Assembly (NCBI GenBank): GCA_013398615.1
Contig: VZSR01000514.1
Location: forward strand, 7,002,305-7,066,304
Direction of reading: 5' to 3'
Length of the DNA: 64,000 bases
Source: Brachypodius melanocephalos
Lineage: Eukaryota; Chordata; Aves; Passeriformes; Pycnonotidae
The position numbers and the translations under genes are program-made. The notes under the pieces were generated by a model. The model made no database searches and was not told where the DNA came from. It was given only the letters and a program-made list of their open reading frames with translations. Numbering within the stretch: position 1 is the stretch's first letter; every line of letters begins with the position of its first letter. This document shows, piece by piece, positions 14,125 to 27,080 of this stretch.

Positions 14125-14252
14125 ATATATATATATATAGTCTGTGTTTGCATGAGACTATACTGTGAGAGAAACAGTAGCTAATGCATGCTCAAGTCAA
14201 TGGCAGCTTATTTTTATAGCTGTTGCCAGAGGTTTTTATGTGTGTGTGTGTG
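14125..14252. repeat. Short AT and TG microsatellites
   Basis: An AT dinucleotide run of 15 bases lies at 14125-14139 and seven TG units at about 14239-14252. Both are short. Confidence 0.8.
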
Positions 14253-17200
14253 GATGGTAAAGAAAAATACATATTGTGACTGGAAATGGCCATCTACTGC
14301 ACCACTGTTATCAAGGCATCCAAAAGCCTCTCTGATTTCTCTTACAAAGCTCCATCTTTTTGCCTGCTCATTGTGTCTAAGGGTTACTTATTTTTTTTTT
14401 TAAATTCATTGCTTTCAGTTAGAAAGTGAAGCAAATTAGCAGGTATTTGCAGGATAGGTAGAACAAAGCATCTGCACAGCTCTATGGAAACCCCTCAACA
14501 AAATTACTGAAACTTCCTAGCATTGCACTAACATAAGTATGCCATCCAACAGACATAACTGACAGCTCTATAATTTTACTTTCCAACATAATGTTCTTGG
14601 AACCTCGTAAAAATTCAAAAGGAATTCTTGCTAACAAATCCACAATGCTATATGTAGTTACATTCTCCTCAATTGCCAGTGAGAATTTCCTTTCAAGGCC
14701 AATTTAGAAGTAGATGGAAAGAGGGTCAAATATCATTTAATCTTGATAAATGTCATCAAAAAAATAGGAAAATTGTCATTATAAATTGGATAGATACATT
14801 TCATGCTGTACTTTGAAATTCTTACTTGTTGTCTCGAGATCAGTGATGTGCAAGTCACTGGAAAATGTGTTGGGAAGTGATTCTTATAGAAGTGTATGAA
14901 AACCCACTAATATTTCATAATAGTGGCATAAGGGGGAATAATTGACTTGTCATATAGGATTACCTTATAATCTAACCAGAAATCAAACATAATCACATTA
15001 ATCTATATGAGATGTTTATAAACTGTCAGAAATTAAGTCATAGGAGAATAATACTACTTCATGAATCGGTAAATGAGATCAGTTAAATAAAGTGCTGAGA
15101 TTTTTGTAGGGGCACATGGAGAGTACTGTGCTCTTTCTTGGCTTGCACCCTCTCATTTTTTTATCCCCCTTTTAGGATTTTTCTTCTACTGGTTGAATGT
15201 TTAGAAGGAGGAATATATAAAATGTAGAATTTATGAGAGCTTCTGACATTTATGGTGCTTTTGATTAACACTTTTATTAGTCTTGTCTGAAAAATAATTC
15301 ATTATTTCAGCTTTTCTTTGTAGTTCTCTAAAAAGCTGCCATGATCATCAAATAGATCAGGGCATGCAATAAAAGCCATACAGCCAGTAGTAGAACATAC
15401 TGTCATATAACCATTAAGACTGTTCTAAGAGCCAAAATGTTGGAACTAAAAGTATTTTTAATGACTTGAAATTGCTTGAAGTGCTTTCTCAGAGCTGAAG
15501 GGTGCTGATTTATTTATCTAGTGTACTTACCTAAATTAATTTGGATAGAACTACTTTGGTTTTAATCCTCTTACAAGTGAAATTTATGGTAATATTTTTC
15601 AATGGCATATTATATAATGTCTGAAGGAAAGAGTTAAATAGTACGGGGCTGAGCATTGTCATTAAATAAGAAAATGTGAACAAACTGTCCAAAAAAGTGT
15701 TAAGCATCTTACCTGGATTACAGTAATAATTTTCAGAAGTGACCTTGCAGGAAATGCAAATGTCAGTGCTATCTTCCCTCAATCTACTTTTAATTAGTGT
15801 TTTAGCACAGCAAGGCAGTAACTCAAGTACATAAGCAGCTGTTTCAAGTAACTGTGTATCATATCCAGGTGAATTAATTTATTGTTACAACTTCCTTTTT
15901 CTTCAGCACACTTACCGAGAGGAAGATTTTAAGATTTCGGAAAGAGATCTCTCGTCATTTCTCCACTTTCTGTTCTAGAAAACCCCAGGCCGATGAAACC
16001 CTCCAGTTCTTGTGTCACTCACAACTGTGCCCAATTTATTTCCCTGCTTAAATATGTCAGCATTATGGAATCTCTGCCAAACAGAAGGACCTGGGAACCT
16101 GATTCTATCAGCAGGAAGGTGATAGAACTGATCAGCAATGCCACAGAGCTCTGGAGGCACGTGGTGCTTTTCCCTGGCTGTGAGCAAGCAGTCAGAGGAG
16201 TTACTTTGGCCTCCTGGTTTTCTTCATTGGTGAAGTTGAGAGTTTTTTTTAGATCAAGGAGGATAAAGAACTGATATATTGAAAAGCCTCTCCCTGGTAG
16301 GGAAGTAGTGGTCATTTTTCCTGCAACAGAGCTAGTCTTCCAGAGAAAACTGAGACAAGGTGCTTAAGAGGTTGGAGATATATATCCTGCTTACATAAAA
16401 TTTAACTCACCGGCCTGTTAATCACAGACTCTGTAGGAAAAGAAAGATTTCCCAGAAAAGCCATATATTTTATTAAACTAACTACTAATGTATTTCTGAA
16501 ATAAAAAGCCAGGCCGGCTTTCAGTGAAAGAAGACGTTTCAAAGTCTGAGAAGAGAAATTACAGTCTTCTGGTTAAATACAGGTCATAAACAAGTTTGAT
16601 TAGTATAACATAAATGGTTAGTTTTGGTGAAATTAGCTCCTGTGAGCAGAAATGCAGACTAGATAAGGAGTGAGCAGTTTGATGTTCTTGGCTGGTTAGC
16701 AGCACCACTGGCTCTCAATATTTTCAGTCCTCTGCATCAGGCTCTATCATTTGCACCTTTTACCTGTGCACTTTTACTGGTGCCCCCAACTGCTTGAACA
16801 ATATCTCTGTGAAATGAATTGAGGAACTATTGTACTCTAGAAAAAACCACCTCAATTTGCTTTTCTCTCTCTCAATTTTTTTTTTCTGGGTTATTTTTAA
16901 GGTAGATCATTGCAGCAGTGCAGCTTTCAGGGTGAATGGTTGTGCTGGGAAATCTAGCAGGGCAATGTGCTGTGATGCAGAGATGACAAAGGAAGCACCA
17001 ATCCCCAGCCCAAGAGCTGAGCAGTCAGTGCACAGGGAATTTTAAAGGAGATGCTGTGCTCTAAAGCTGATATCTTGACACCACCTTTTCTTCCATATGG
17101 AATAATTTACAACGATTTTTACATTAAAGTACCTCGTGCAGAAATGGGGTGCCATAGCACATGCTGCAGGCAGGGATATATCCTTTAGCCTCCAAACTAG

Positions 17201-17849
17201 AATTCAACACTGTCATTAAAATAGATTTTCAAAAGTATCCAAAGGCCCTTAGGGCCTGAATATGTTTGGCAGGGAAGAAGGGAATGGGAGCTCAGGTGCA
17301 ATAGAACAAAAGTGTCTGTTAGAAAAAATTGAATTAATTTGAGTTAATGGCATTTCTTCCATACTATTTGAAGTATTCGGTGTATCTACTGCTCAGTATA
17401 AGAGCTTTTTCATTGAAGACAATAAGCTAAAAAGCACTATAAATTATGAGAAGGTTTAGTGATGCACAACATGAGTGTTTGTATCCACTTGAGGGGAAGA
17501 AAAGAAAAGGGGGGTAACTGTCCTAATACATGAAAAGCAACAGCAGATCTGGAAAGCAGTCCTTGAGCACTCAGTATAGTCACTCATATTATATGTAGGC
17601 AAGTTGATGGAATAGATTTTAAACCTCTACAAGAAAACTTCATAATTGTTCATAATACGGTTGTATTTGTTGCTTTGGGTTTCTATTGAGTGATTTGGAG
17701 GCATCTGTGGGTTTTATGGTTATTTTTGGTTTAAGGTGGTAGTTAACAACACTTGGCTGCTGGCTAGCCCTAACCTTTGTTCTTTTTTTGTTATGAGTGA
17801 TCTTTAATTCCCCCTTTTTTCTCCTTGTTGCTATGAACCCTGGTGTAAT

Positions 17850-18340
17850 TAGTGCAGTGTGGTGTGTGTGGCTGCCTGCAAGGGTGGCTGTGCTTCCACA
17901 GGAGTTCAGCACGGACCCTTTGTTGTTGCAGGGATCGGCAGATGGAGGTGCCAATAGCCAGGACAGGGCTGGGGACAGGCTCCTGCTTCCTTGGGACAAA
18001 AAGCCCCCAAGTCCCTGTAGCTGCAGAAGAGGAGCAGGAGCTGGCAGCTCTTTGTGAGCAGGAGAAATGCTCCAAAGCCAGTGCTGTGGCAAGCGCAGGG
18101 GCTTTGCCTCGCACCTGCCTCACAGCCCCTTGCCAGTAATTTTGCTCCTGTGAGGAAATGAGGAGCAGAATGCTCCTGTGAGGAAATGAGGAATGCTTTC
18201 CCTGCAGCACCTCAGCTTTCCCCTTCCCAAGGTGTAAGGGCATGGCTCAGCCTCTGCAGGCAGAGCACAGCAAGCATCACTGGCTGGGTAACTTTGGACA
18301 AACACAGCAAACTCCTCTGGTGACACAAGGATCTTGTTTG
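17850..18340. other. GC-richer, Gln/Ala-codon-like patch within AT-rich intron
   Basis: This stretch is clearly richer in G and C than its surroundings and therefore carries several overlapping frames on both strands (for example 17640-18092 and 17791-18243 on -, 17852-18139 on +). None has a recognisable domain, and several frames being open at once is typical of GC-rich non-coding DNA. CpGs are few, so it is not a CpG island. It may be an old, unrecognised repeat. Confidence 0.4.
18143..18192. repeat. 28-bp-period tandem duplication
   Basis: A perfect 22-bp block beginning tgctcctgtgaggaaatg occurs at 18143-18164 and again at 18171-18192, separated by gcagaa. It is a recent-looking two-copy duplication inside the GC-richer patch. 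Confidence 0.9.
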
Positions 18341-18634
18341 GAGTATAAAAAGCAGGTATGAGAGCAAAACAACCTAAACATTTACTGTTTAATCAAAGGT
18401 GAATGCTATTCCATCTATAATAAACAATTTAATTTAATCAATTGTAAAATCATTTCTCTTTCCTTGGCATCGCTTTTCAGTTAGAGGCTCCCATCCATTA
18501 ATTTGCCTGAGGGTAGAGGGGACTCAATTCCTTCATAGGATACAAACTGATATGTTTGCAAGTATTCTCTGTAATGTACATATTCACAGATGAAATTCAT
18601 CAATATTTCTTACTTCCTCTTGCATTTATAGCAC

Positions 18635-18720
18635 CAGTTGTTCCCAACCTTTTAACTTGCCATAAGCTTTTTATGTATTTAATTCCATTCAGAATTCAAA
18701 AAATATTTGACATAGCTGTT
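18635..18720 (+). mobile_element. Possible hAT (Charlie-like) DNA transposon terminal fragment
   Basis: The sequence cagttgttcccaacctttt at 18635-18653 differs at one position, from memory, from the CAGTGGTTCCCAACC-type terminal inverted repeat common in vertebrate hAT elements. The following 60-70 bases are AT-rich and not diagnostic, so the right boundary is a guess. No matching inverted end was seen nearby, so this would be a truncated relic. Confidence 0.4.
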
Positions 18721-19132
18721 CAACCCGTTATTGTCCTCATATCCAAAAAAATCACTTTAATAATAGCCTGTTCAGTTTTAAGAAAAGGTTCACTTTAAAG
18801 GAATAGGCTTATTATAACCTGAGTTTATGTGCATTTTTCCCAGCATGCTACCTACTGACTTAACATTCAATACCAACTGCAGCTATAATTATCCTGTAAG
18901 ATCTTCAGATATCAGGAAAACTTAAAAGTTTCTCACACTGGTCAATTTTAAGTTGTACTAACTACTGTACGTTGTCAACAAAATCAGTAGTGCACCTTCT
19001 TGTTTTATTAATTGCAGGGAAATCATCTGCATGTAGGAATAAAGGATAATTATTAGTGGCTCTTTCACAACAGTGACATAACTTGGGTTTGTTTTGAAGG
19101 AGTTCACTCCTTCAAAAGAAATGATCAAAAGC

Positions 19133-19170
19133 TGTTTGGGTTTGGTTGTTTTTTGTTTTGGTTTTTTTTT
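19133..19170 (+). repeat. G/T-rich low-complexity tract
   Basis: Short run of irregular gtttgg/ttttg units ending in T9. It is the same class as the tracts at 4639 and 9345. Confidence 0.8.
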
Positions 19171-21740
19171 ACTCTGAGATTTTGTGAAAAATTTCTTAAA
19201 GGAAAGATATATCTTAATGCATAAATTTTGTAGAATGACTGACGAAGTCAAAACTTCATTTCAAAAAGCACTAGGGTTTGTTTAACTCTGTATTTTTAGT
19301 ATCCAGAGTTACTGAACCAGACTTTACTTAATTAATAACTATAGGATGTGAGGCAGTTCCAGTGCTGCTTTTTCTATTAACTTGCAATTTCCTCTAGGAA
19401 ATGAATAAACTGGGGGCTGTGGGGGAGGGGGGGAGGCATGGCTGCTGAGAATAAATGTGGCACCACCGTACATCGCCAAACTCATTTGAACGAGTCAAAA
19501 ACCATGGCTTATAAATTGAGAAAGTTCAGTTCTGTAGCTCGTGGAACACATTTTGTAGCAAGAACAAAAGGAGAATTTCCAAGATGAATAAGGACTGATA
19601 TTAGAAAAGCCAAGAGATCATTTGTAAATTTTCATTGAAAGAGAACTCCCACATTAAAATTTATTTTACCAAGTGTTTGTCACTGTCAAAGCCACATGTA
19701 CATACAATGTTGAGATATGTTTCAAATATAATTCACTTTTTTTCAATGTAAACCCTATTGTTTTCATTGAATTCGTATTTTGTCACTGAAAGCAGCATCT
19801 GGAATGCTCCAGCTGATAACAATTTTGTAAGGCTTGGGCTAGACAAGAGTTACCTTTGTTTGGAACTGAAAATCTACCAGGGAAGTGTAAAATTGCTGAA
19901 GCCTGTGGCTATTTCCTGAAAGTTGTGTTAGATCTGGAGGGATTGAACCTTCACAAACATTTTCCACATGGCTGAAGAAGGACAATACTAATAATTGGTG
20001 CTATTTAATGAATAACTTAGTCATAGTTTTACCCATTAAATTCAGGATACTGATGTTTTTATTCTGTGTTTTAAATGCTCTAATTTCAGGAGGCTATAAC
20101 TTATTTATAGGGAGGTTTTGTAGTTAAGTTGTTCAATTCATTGTAGAGACTCTTAATTGAAATATCTTGTTTTCAATTGTTATCCATTAAGAATATCACT
20201 GAAGCAGCAATGCTATGTATTTTAACACCCCAAACAATGTAAAATTTTCTGGTTTTTTCAAATTAAATTTTTCAGGACATACATTTCTTCATTATGTTGG
20301 TAATTTTCAGTATGTTTGAATAGAAAAGAACCATACTTCTGTCATATATAAACACCCATTCATGTGTACAGTGAGTTTTCCACACATACTAATTATTGTC
20401 TGTATTTACAGTGCACGTTCAGTAAATATGATTGTTGAAACCAAAGGAATTAGGCAGCTATCAGAAATAAGAGTTATGACTGCACTAATCTCATATTTGC
20501 TGCAGCAGTTAATTGAATGCTAGTGCAGTCCTGTTCTGAAAACCCCCACCTACAAAATAAGAGTTTTTATAATCTCCATGTGAACACAGGGCAGTAAGAA
20601 TCTTCCATGGTATAAACCACAGAGTCTCAGTGTAGTTTCTCATTTCACTTGTGCTCTTTGAGGAACCATCTCTGTTCCCCATTTTTTGTTATTAGACTCT
20701 TATGATCAATGTCTGTGTTTATAACATCAGTGTGTGGGTACCACTTTTAACACATTTATCTTTTGTTTAATTTAAGCTGTGTGTAAGTATCTAGTCATGT
20801 ACCTGAAATTATTCCTTGTTCTTGATTAACATGTGCTCGTGAGTTCATCTGAGTGTGTCTTGTTATTAAGCTTCTTTATTAAACTCACCTTTTAATTTCC
20901 TGAGTTAATTAAAGATTTCTGTTATTTTTACAATCTCCCTGGTTGTGTGATGGCAAGTGTAGGGTGTTTTACTCATTTGGTTTCTTGTAATTTATCATGC
21001 TGTCAAAGGAACGGTTGAACTTTTACTTTCTGTTTAGGTACTAGTAATGAGTGACTGAAACAAATGATGTTATAATAGCTAACATGTATTCATAAATGAC
21101 ATTAAAGTGCTATCTTTATTTCAAGCTGAGCATAGACATTGAAAGAAAAGTGACATTCCATCATTTTGGTCTTTGTCAAGAGTACAGTATAATAGTGTTG
21201 GTTTAAATTTAATTTGCCTTAGTTCTAAAGAGCTAACTTCATTTTTTTTAAACATCTGTTCTTCTTGTAATGGATAATTATATATATTTTCTTTTACATC
21301 ATATTTCTGTGTTCTGCTTTTATTATGGACTAGTGGAAGAGCATCCCTTACTCCCAGATTTTTTGGGCTGTGTGATGCAGCTTCTTAAAATTTTTGGATA
21401 TTTGGAATTTTTAGAGAAATCATAGTAACCAAATACAGACAAAAATTTATAATCTTTTAGCCTTAATTCTTCAAAATTAAAAAAAAAAGGCATGTAAAAA
21501 TCTTTCCCAAATCATGATGTGCTGCAGAGGTGTTGATGGTGAAGGCATTGGATGCTTGTGTGCACTGGCACCAAAACCCAAGGAACTAGAAATACATGCT
21601 ATGAAAAATCCCTCTTATCTATCAAATGCAGCTCAGACAGGACAAATGGTGAAATTCTGATGAAAATTATAAATGAAATTGTAAAATCTGAGAGTTTTAC
21701 AGTTTTCTATTTTTCAACCTATTCCTCTGCCATGTGCTCT
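19171..21740. other. ATRNL1: Intronic stretch without a recognised element
   Basis: AT-rich, with few frames of any length. A few CpGs cluster around 19465-19495. A poly-A run occurs near 21479-21488. Nothing else is identified. Confidence 0.6.
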
Positions 21741-21806
21741 GGCATGACTCTGCTTGAGCAGGACCTCACTGTGGTCCCTTCCAGCTTGGCCCATTCTATG
21801 ATTATG
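21741..21806 (+). mobile_element. CR1 LINE 3' terminal fragment, sense
   Basis: The phrase gactctgcttgagcaggacc, then ggtcccttccagcttggccc and attctatgattatg, follows the CR1 3' end in order. Only the last 65 or so bases are recognisable, consistent with the usual 5' truncation. It is in sense with the host gene. Confidence 0.8.
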
Positions 21807-24800
21807 CAGTTGAATTAACAGAAAGTGGCTTCAAGACATTCAAAGATTTTTTTTTTTTTAAGTAAACTTCTCTGAGAGGAAAAAATTCAGATTTCTAAAT
21901 TACTTCTTTTTGTTAAATGTATAACGCATTTAGAGTGGGTAATTTTGTGATGTCACTTAGTTCTGTGCTTTCTTCAACAGGTCTTGCATAAGCTGTGACA
22001 TTCAGGAATAATGTGGCCTTCCTAAAGTGACATTCATTGAAAGCTTTCATCTTTTCTATGTGTGTGAGCAAGAGTTTGGGAGGACTTGCATTACTCACAA
22101 ATGAGCAATATATGAGTTATAGATCACACCAAACAATCATCAATAGAAGCTCTGTAGATCACATTGCCATACATTATGCATGTGGTATATGCTTCACAGC
22201 AGAAAAAAATGGAAATTAGAGACTGTGATATGGGTTTACTTCTGTTCTTAGATTATAAAGCTAATTCCTTCATTTGTATCAGCCTAAATATAAAGAGCTG
22301 AAGCAGGTGTTGTGTATCTTAGTGAAATGCTGTGGAACTCCTAATTTAGGTTATCCAACCTTTTAATTTCCAGTTTCTAGGGCCATTAGGTAGGAGGTCC
22401 AAAAAGGCTCCAAAGTGCTCACTGGAGCTAAGTGACATATCAAGTATATATACCATGAGCTTTTAGATAGATCTTTAAAACTGAGAGGTGCCTTGACATT
22501 TAGAGCTGGGGAAAACTGTTACAAAACATATTTAGATATTTCTAAAATCAGTTTATGTCTCCCAAGGAGGAGTTTATTCTGTCCTACAAGTGTGGAACAG
22601 AGGTGCAGTGGATTATATCTGGCACAACAGCTGTGATGATGGTCTGTGTGGGATACAGGACAGCATTAATTTAATCATCTGCATGTACATGCTAATGGGA
22701 AGATGTGATAGATGCAATATTGAAGAGCTCTGGTAACATGTTTTTAGATGATTTGATGAGTTTACTTTCAGAAGAATCTGGAAAATTGCAAAGACAAGAT
22801 GTCTCATGTTACACAATCTGTTGCAATCAATATGAAATGGATGTGCTGTAACAAATCTGGATCTTGGGGGAGATCACTGAGTCAGAGAAACAGAGAACTG
22901 CAGAACAAGGGTAGATCTCTGATTTGTGGCTCTGCTTTCTCCCTTCATAAATTTTTAGTTTTCAACCTTTGGTGATTAGCAACTTCATTTTATGTCTTTA
23001 TTTTCTTTTCAACTTCTAATGATCCTTCTCAGCTCCTAAAACCCATATAATAGGGACCTAATTACATACAAGTGCTGTTCAGAAAACAGTTCTATCAATT
23101 GGAGAATAAAAGACAAAATAAAGTTCTTTGAACATGAGAGTCACAATCATGCCTTGCTGAAATGTTGGTGGAAAGCATAAAACAGTACCACTGAAATATT
23201 AGTACTAAATCAAAATGAGTGTCTGCCTCTAAAATCACGTGTGCCAAGTGATGTGGATTCTGTCATGCTTGCTGCTCACAGGACATGCTGTGGAAAAGCA
23301 ATCTCTTCCATGTGCTTTGTGCAAATGGTCCAGTATTTGTGGTCATCACAAAATCTCTTTAGGTGTGGATTAACAGCAGTGTTGGTAATACCTGTAATTT
23401 ATAGCCAGGTACTGAACAGAAGAGGGAAGGATGAGAAATAGGTATGATGGCAGGACTGGAAGTGCCTCAGAGTAGCTGTAATCCCTTCCATGTGATTGAG
23501 TGGCACCCTTGATGGGCTTCTGGGTGGTAAAAATGAAAAATGCCTCCTGACACACGTCGGTGAGTTATCTGCTTGTAAGAACAGAGAAGATGGTTTCCTT
23601 TTGTGCTAGAAATTGCTCCTAAGCATGGACAATAACAGTGTCTGTCTCTGTCAAGGCTGTGAGCAGCCCATAAGAAAACAGCCACAGGGGGTGCATCAAG
23701 TCTTTGTGAGCAGATGTGGTCCATAACAGCACGCTGGGAATGGGATAGATATAAATATAGAGTGCTATAAGTATATAAAGCCAAATATATTATAAAAAAG
23801 GGGATACCCTTATTGCACTGGTGCATGGAGGATCCATGGGAGATACAGATTTATCAGGGAGCTCAGTTACCCTTCCTGAAGCTGGTGAGAAGCTCCTGTG
23901 ATCACTGCAGACTGTACAAAGTGCTACAGTATAAAGTCAGGGAGATGTAAGCTTTGAAAACAGTCTTAAAGAAGACTAATATTAATTTAAAAAATCAAAA
24001 ATGTGAAAGAATTTTCCCGTGGCCATTGGTGTTCTGGAAGACCACGATCTTGGGAAATGCTCAGAATAATGGGGTTTTCTTTCTGGGGGGAAAAGAATCC
24101 CCTATATTTTTGTCTGCGGAAGTAATTTTATTTTTAAAGACTGTCTCTCATGACTTTCATCATAGGAAATGTATGGTGTTCTCTATCCTGGCTTCTTACA
24201 GCTCTGGAATACACAATACTCCGTGATGCTAAAGCACCTGACACCTCCCAGGAGCAACAGACACCTGCAATTTTTAAAGCTTTCTCATAATAACAATGAT
24301 TCAATTAGAGAGAATCCAGTGATCTGCAATCTAGACTGTGAGTCACTTGTCTTTTTCCAATTACTTTCTGTATACTGAGAGAAGTCAAATATTTACAGCA
24401 GAGCTGAGAGGTAGCAGGAGGCCCTTACCAGCCTTTGCTACCTCACAAGAAATGCCTGAGCCCCGTTATTGAGCAAGGGTTTGTTTACAGATGGTTAATT
24501 AGGAACCTAACTGAATCTTTTAGAAGGACAGATGCAAGTTGATTAACATCTATATCATCTACATGAGTAGCCTTTAATAAGAAGGCTCTTACAAAAGAAA
24601 AAAAAATAAAGTGATATATCCAATTAAAATCTTCAGCTTGCTCAGCAGTTCACAGAAAATTAGGAAACTGTAATGAACAAAAGCAGGCAAGCTGGAGGAA
24701 AATTATAACTATACAGAGAGGCCTTTCATGTGAACATAAAAAATGTTTTAAATATATAAAGAAAATATAAAAATAAACCTCAGTATTCTAAAGAGTGAAT

Positions 24801-26760
24801 GGATGATATGTTAATGATCCAAATTAAGTCTGTCATTATTAATATGTTCAGATACCTCTTGTTGCTCAAGATTGCCCGAAGATAATTTTTTCTTAAATGA
24901 AGAAAATTATTAATCTATGTTTTAAATTACATTACTTATGGTGGATTCATAGAAGTTTGAATAAGGACAAAACCAATTGGAATGTGAAGGGCAAAGATTG
25001 CTTGAGCAAAGAGTGTTAGCTGATAAACAGACCAAAAAAGATAGTGTTTGGAATTGCAAATTTCTACACTAGGTGATTCTGCAAAAACAAGGACTTTACA
25101 ACAATCAGAACTGGAAGTCATCCAGAAATGTCACAGCAGAAAATCAGGGACAAGGAAACTGAAGAGAGCAGAAACCATTCTGGCAATTTATGATCAAAGA
25201 GAACTAAAAGACATCTATTAAGTTCTTAAATATATTGATGGCTCTAGAACCTTTTAGTGCAACTCATTTCAATAGACATTTGGGGAATTATGAGAAATTG
25301 CTCTGTCTGGGACTGAGGAGGTTTTTTCACAAAGATTTCTCATTCAAGGTCTTTGACGTAGCTTTTATTATGCTTAAATTTTTCCTCCAACACGATGTTC
25401 CAGAGATTTCTGATAGCATGGTAAGAAATAACGACAGGGTTTTTTGTGTAGGTAGCCTACCTGCACATATTCCATATGTTTGGGGAAAGTCACCTTAAGT
25501 CAGTGTGGCTTTAAATGGAGCTTACTCGATTAGGCTGGGAGGTAGGAGGCAGTTTCTTGGATTTCTTGCACTGCTGTTGTGATCCCTTGAGTGCCCCTAT
25601 GCAGAGAGTTTGGCTTTGGCCACATTAAATCCAGCCATCCATAATTCCTCCTCCATGGAGAAAGCACAGCCTACTTCACAGACGCGAAATCTTTTAGGAT
25701 GTTCTGGGTATCCATAGATAGCTGCCAGTGAAAAGACAGCCTGTGTGTTCTCTGGACCCTTCACCTTCCTGTAACCACAGTATTTAACCACAGCACTTCC
25801 CTCTCTGGGCACTGCTCCACCAGGACCTGTGCCATGACTTTACTGCATTCTCTGTGTTCTGTCCCACACAGTCACATCCAAATCGTGGCTCTATCTTCAT
25901 AAACCATGCCTGCTTTGTCTGTGACCTTCTCCCAGAATATCTTACGCCACGCACTTCTCACGCTTAAAATATTTTATAAATACTTTTAATTTTATTATTA
26001 TCTTCAGCACACCATTGCGAGAGAACAAATCACCACGACTAAAACTCTTTAGCTGGCTCTTTGGTTGTGCTCTTTTGCTTAGTGCTTTCCTGCTCTGCTG
26101 TGTTATAATAAATGGCCAGTGGCACACACAGTCCCATACTTCTGTGTATTCTTATGGAAATCTAATTGTGCTCTGATTGCATCGCTGTATTTTAAAACAG
26201 ATTTGTTTTACAATAATGAAAAGCAGGAATCCTTAATGTTACCTGAGTCAAGGCCAAGTTTTAAATTTAATTGCAAGCTCTGGATGGAACTGGTATTAGG
26301 GGAAAAATGTAATTGTCGCACATCTCAAAGGTAACTGAGAAATTTCTGAAATATTGGGTGAAATTGTCTTATTTGAACAGAAATGCAGTATAAAAAGTTA
26401 AAGGGGATTATGAGCACATGGCAATAAGTTGAGGATGAAAATGGCTTTGTAATTTTAATGGTAATAATCAGAAGTTGTGACCATACCTGTATTGAACATA
26501 CCTGTATTTTGAAATATTAATATTATTTTATTCTTTATAAGGACTCCTCTGTAAAAGGAGACAGAAAGGTCTCAGACAAAGAATATTCACAGTGTCCACA
26601 TGGTATATTCATTCTGTAATAAAATTCCTTCTAATTTCCTTGCACAGCCTTAAGTGCAGTTTTCCTTTCCCTGTGTTATAAGAAGGCAACTGCCACTTCT
26701 TAACCTGTGTTTGCAGTTTGCCTGTTCCCCATCTGTGGGAGCTGAATTGTAGCAAGGGGG
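21807..26760. other. ATRNL1: Intronic stretch without a recognised element
   Basis: Mostly AT-rich unique-looking sequence. The frame at 25597-25812 (-) encodes a 71-residue Met-start peptide with no family I know. A weak inverted repeat (ataattttttctt / aagaaaattat) lies near 24882-24912. Confidence 0.55.
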
Positions 26761-26767
26761 AGAGGTG

Positions 26768-26797
26768 GGTAAAGGTAAATTAGGTAAAGGTAAATTA
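26768..26797. repeat. Perfect 15-bp tandem duplication
   Basis: The unit ggtaaaggtaaatta occurs twice without a gap or mismatch at 26768-26782 and 26783-26797. Confidence 0.9.
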
Positions 26798-26819
26798 CCA
26801 AGCACAGGTATGGGGCTTC

Positions 26820-27080
26820 ACCTGCCCCTTCCCACTGGCACATGGTGCTTCCAGGACACCCAGCAGTGACATCCGTGTCACTCCTCTCCTGCCCTCTCCC
26901 TGGGGATGCCCTCAAAGCCAGGGATCCTGCAGTGCTGAAGCCCCACTGGCCTCACTGGAGCTGGGATCCCAACTTTCACTCTTGCAGTGGGATTAAAGAG
27001 AGCAGCAAGTCTGGAACTCGTGGTTCTGCCACGACAGGCCACCGAGAGATGCCTTCGGGGTGACGCACGGGCTTCACAAA
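26820..27080. other. GC-richer patch with several CpGs
   Basis: GC is raised compared with the surroundings, and the CpGs concentrate in 27018-27070. Frames are open on both strands (26842-27063 + and 26878-27132 -), without a recognisable product or splice pair. It could be a relic repeat or a conserved element. Confidence 0.35.

Noticed and set aside
17640..18243. Two overlapping 150-codon minus-strand frames, plus + strand frames
   Set aside because: Several frames are open at once in a GC-richer patch, with Ser/Ala/Gln-rich low-information sequence and no splice pairing; not a gene.
25597..25812. 71-residue minus-strand peptide considered as a retrocopy fragment
   Set aside because: No family was recognised, and there is no poly-A tail or flanking continuation of the reading frame.
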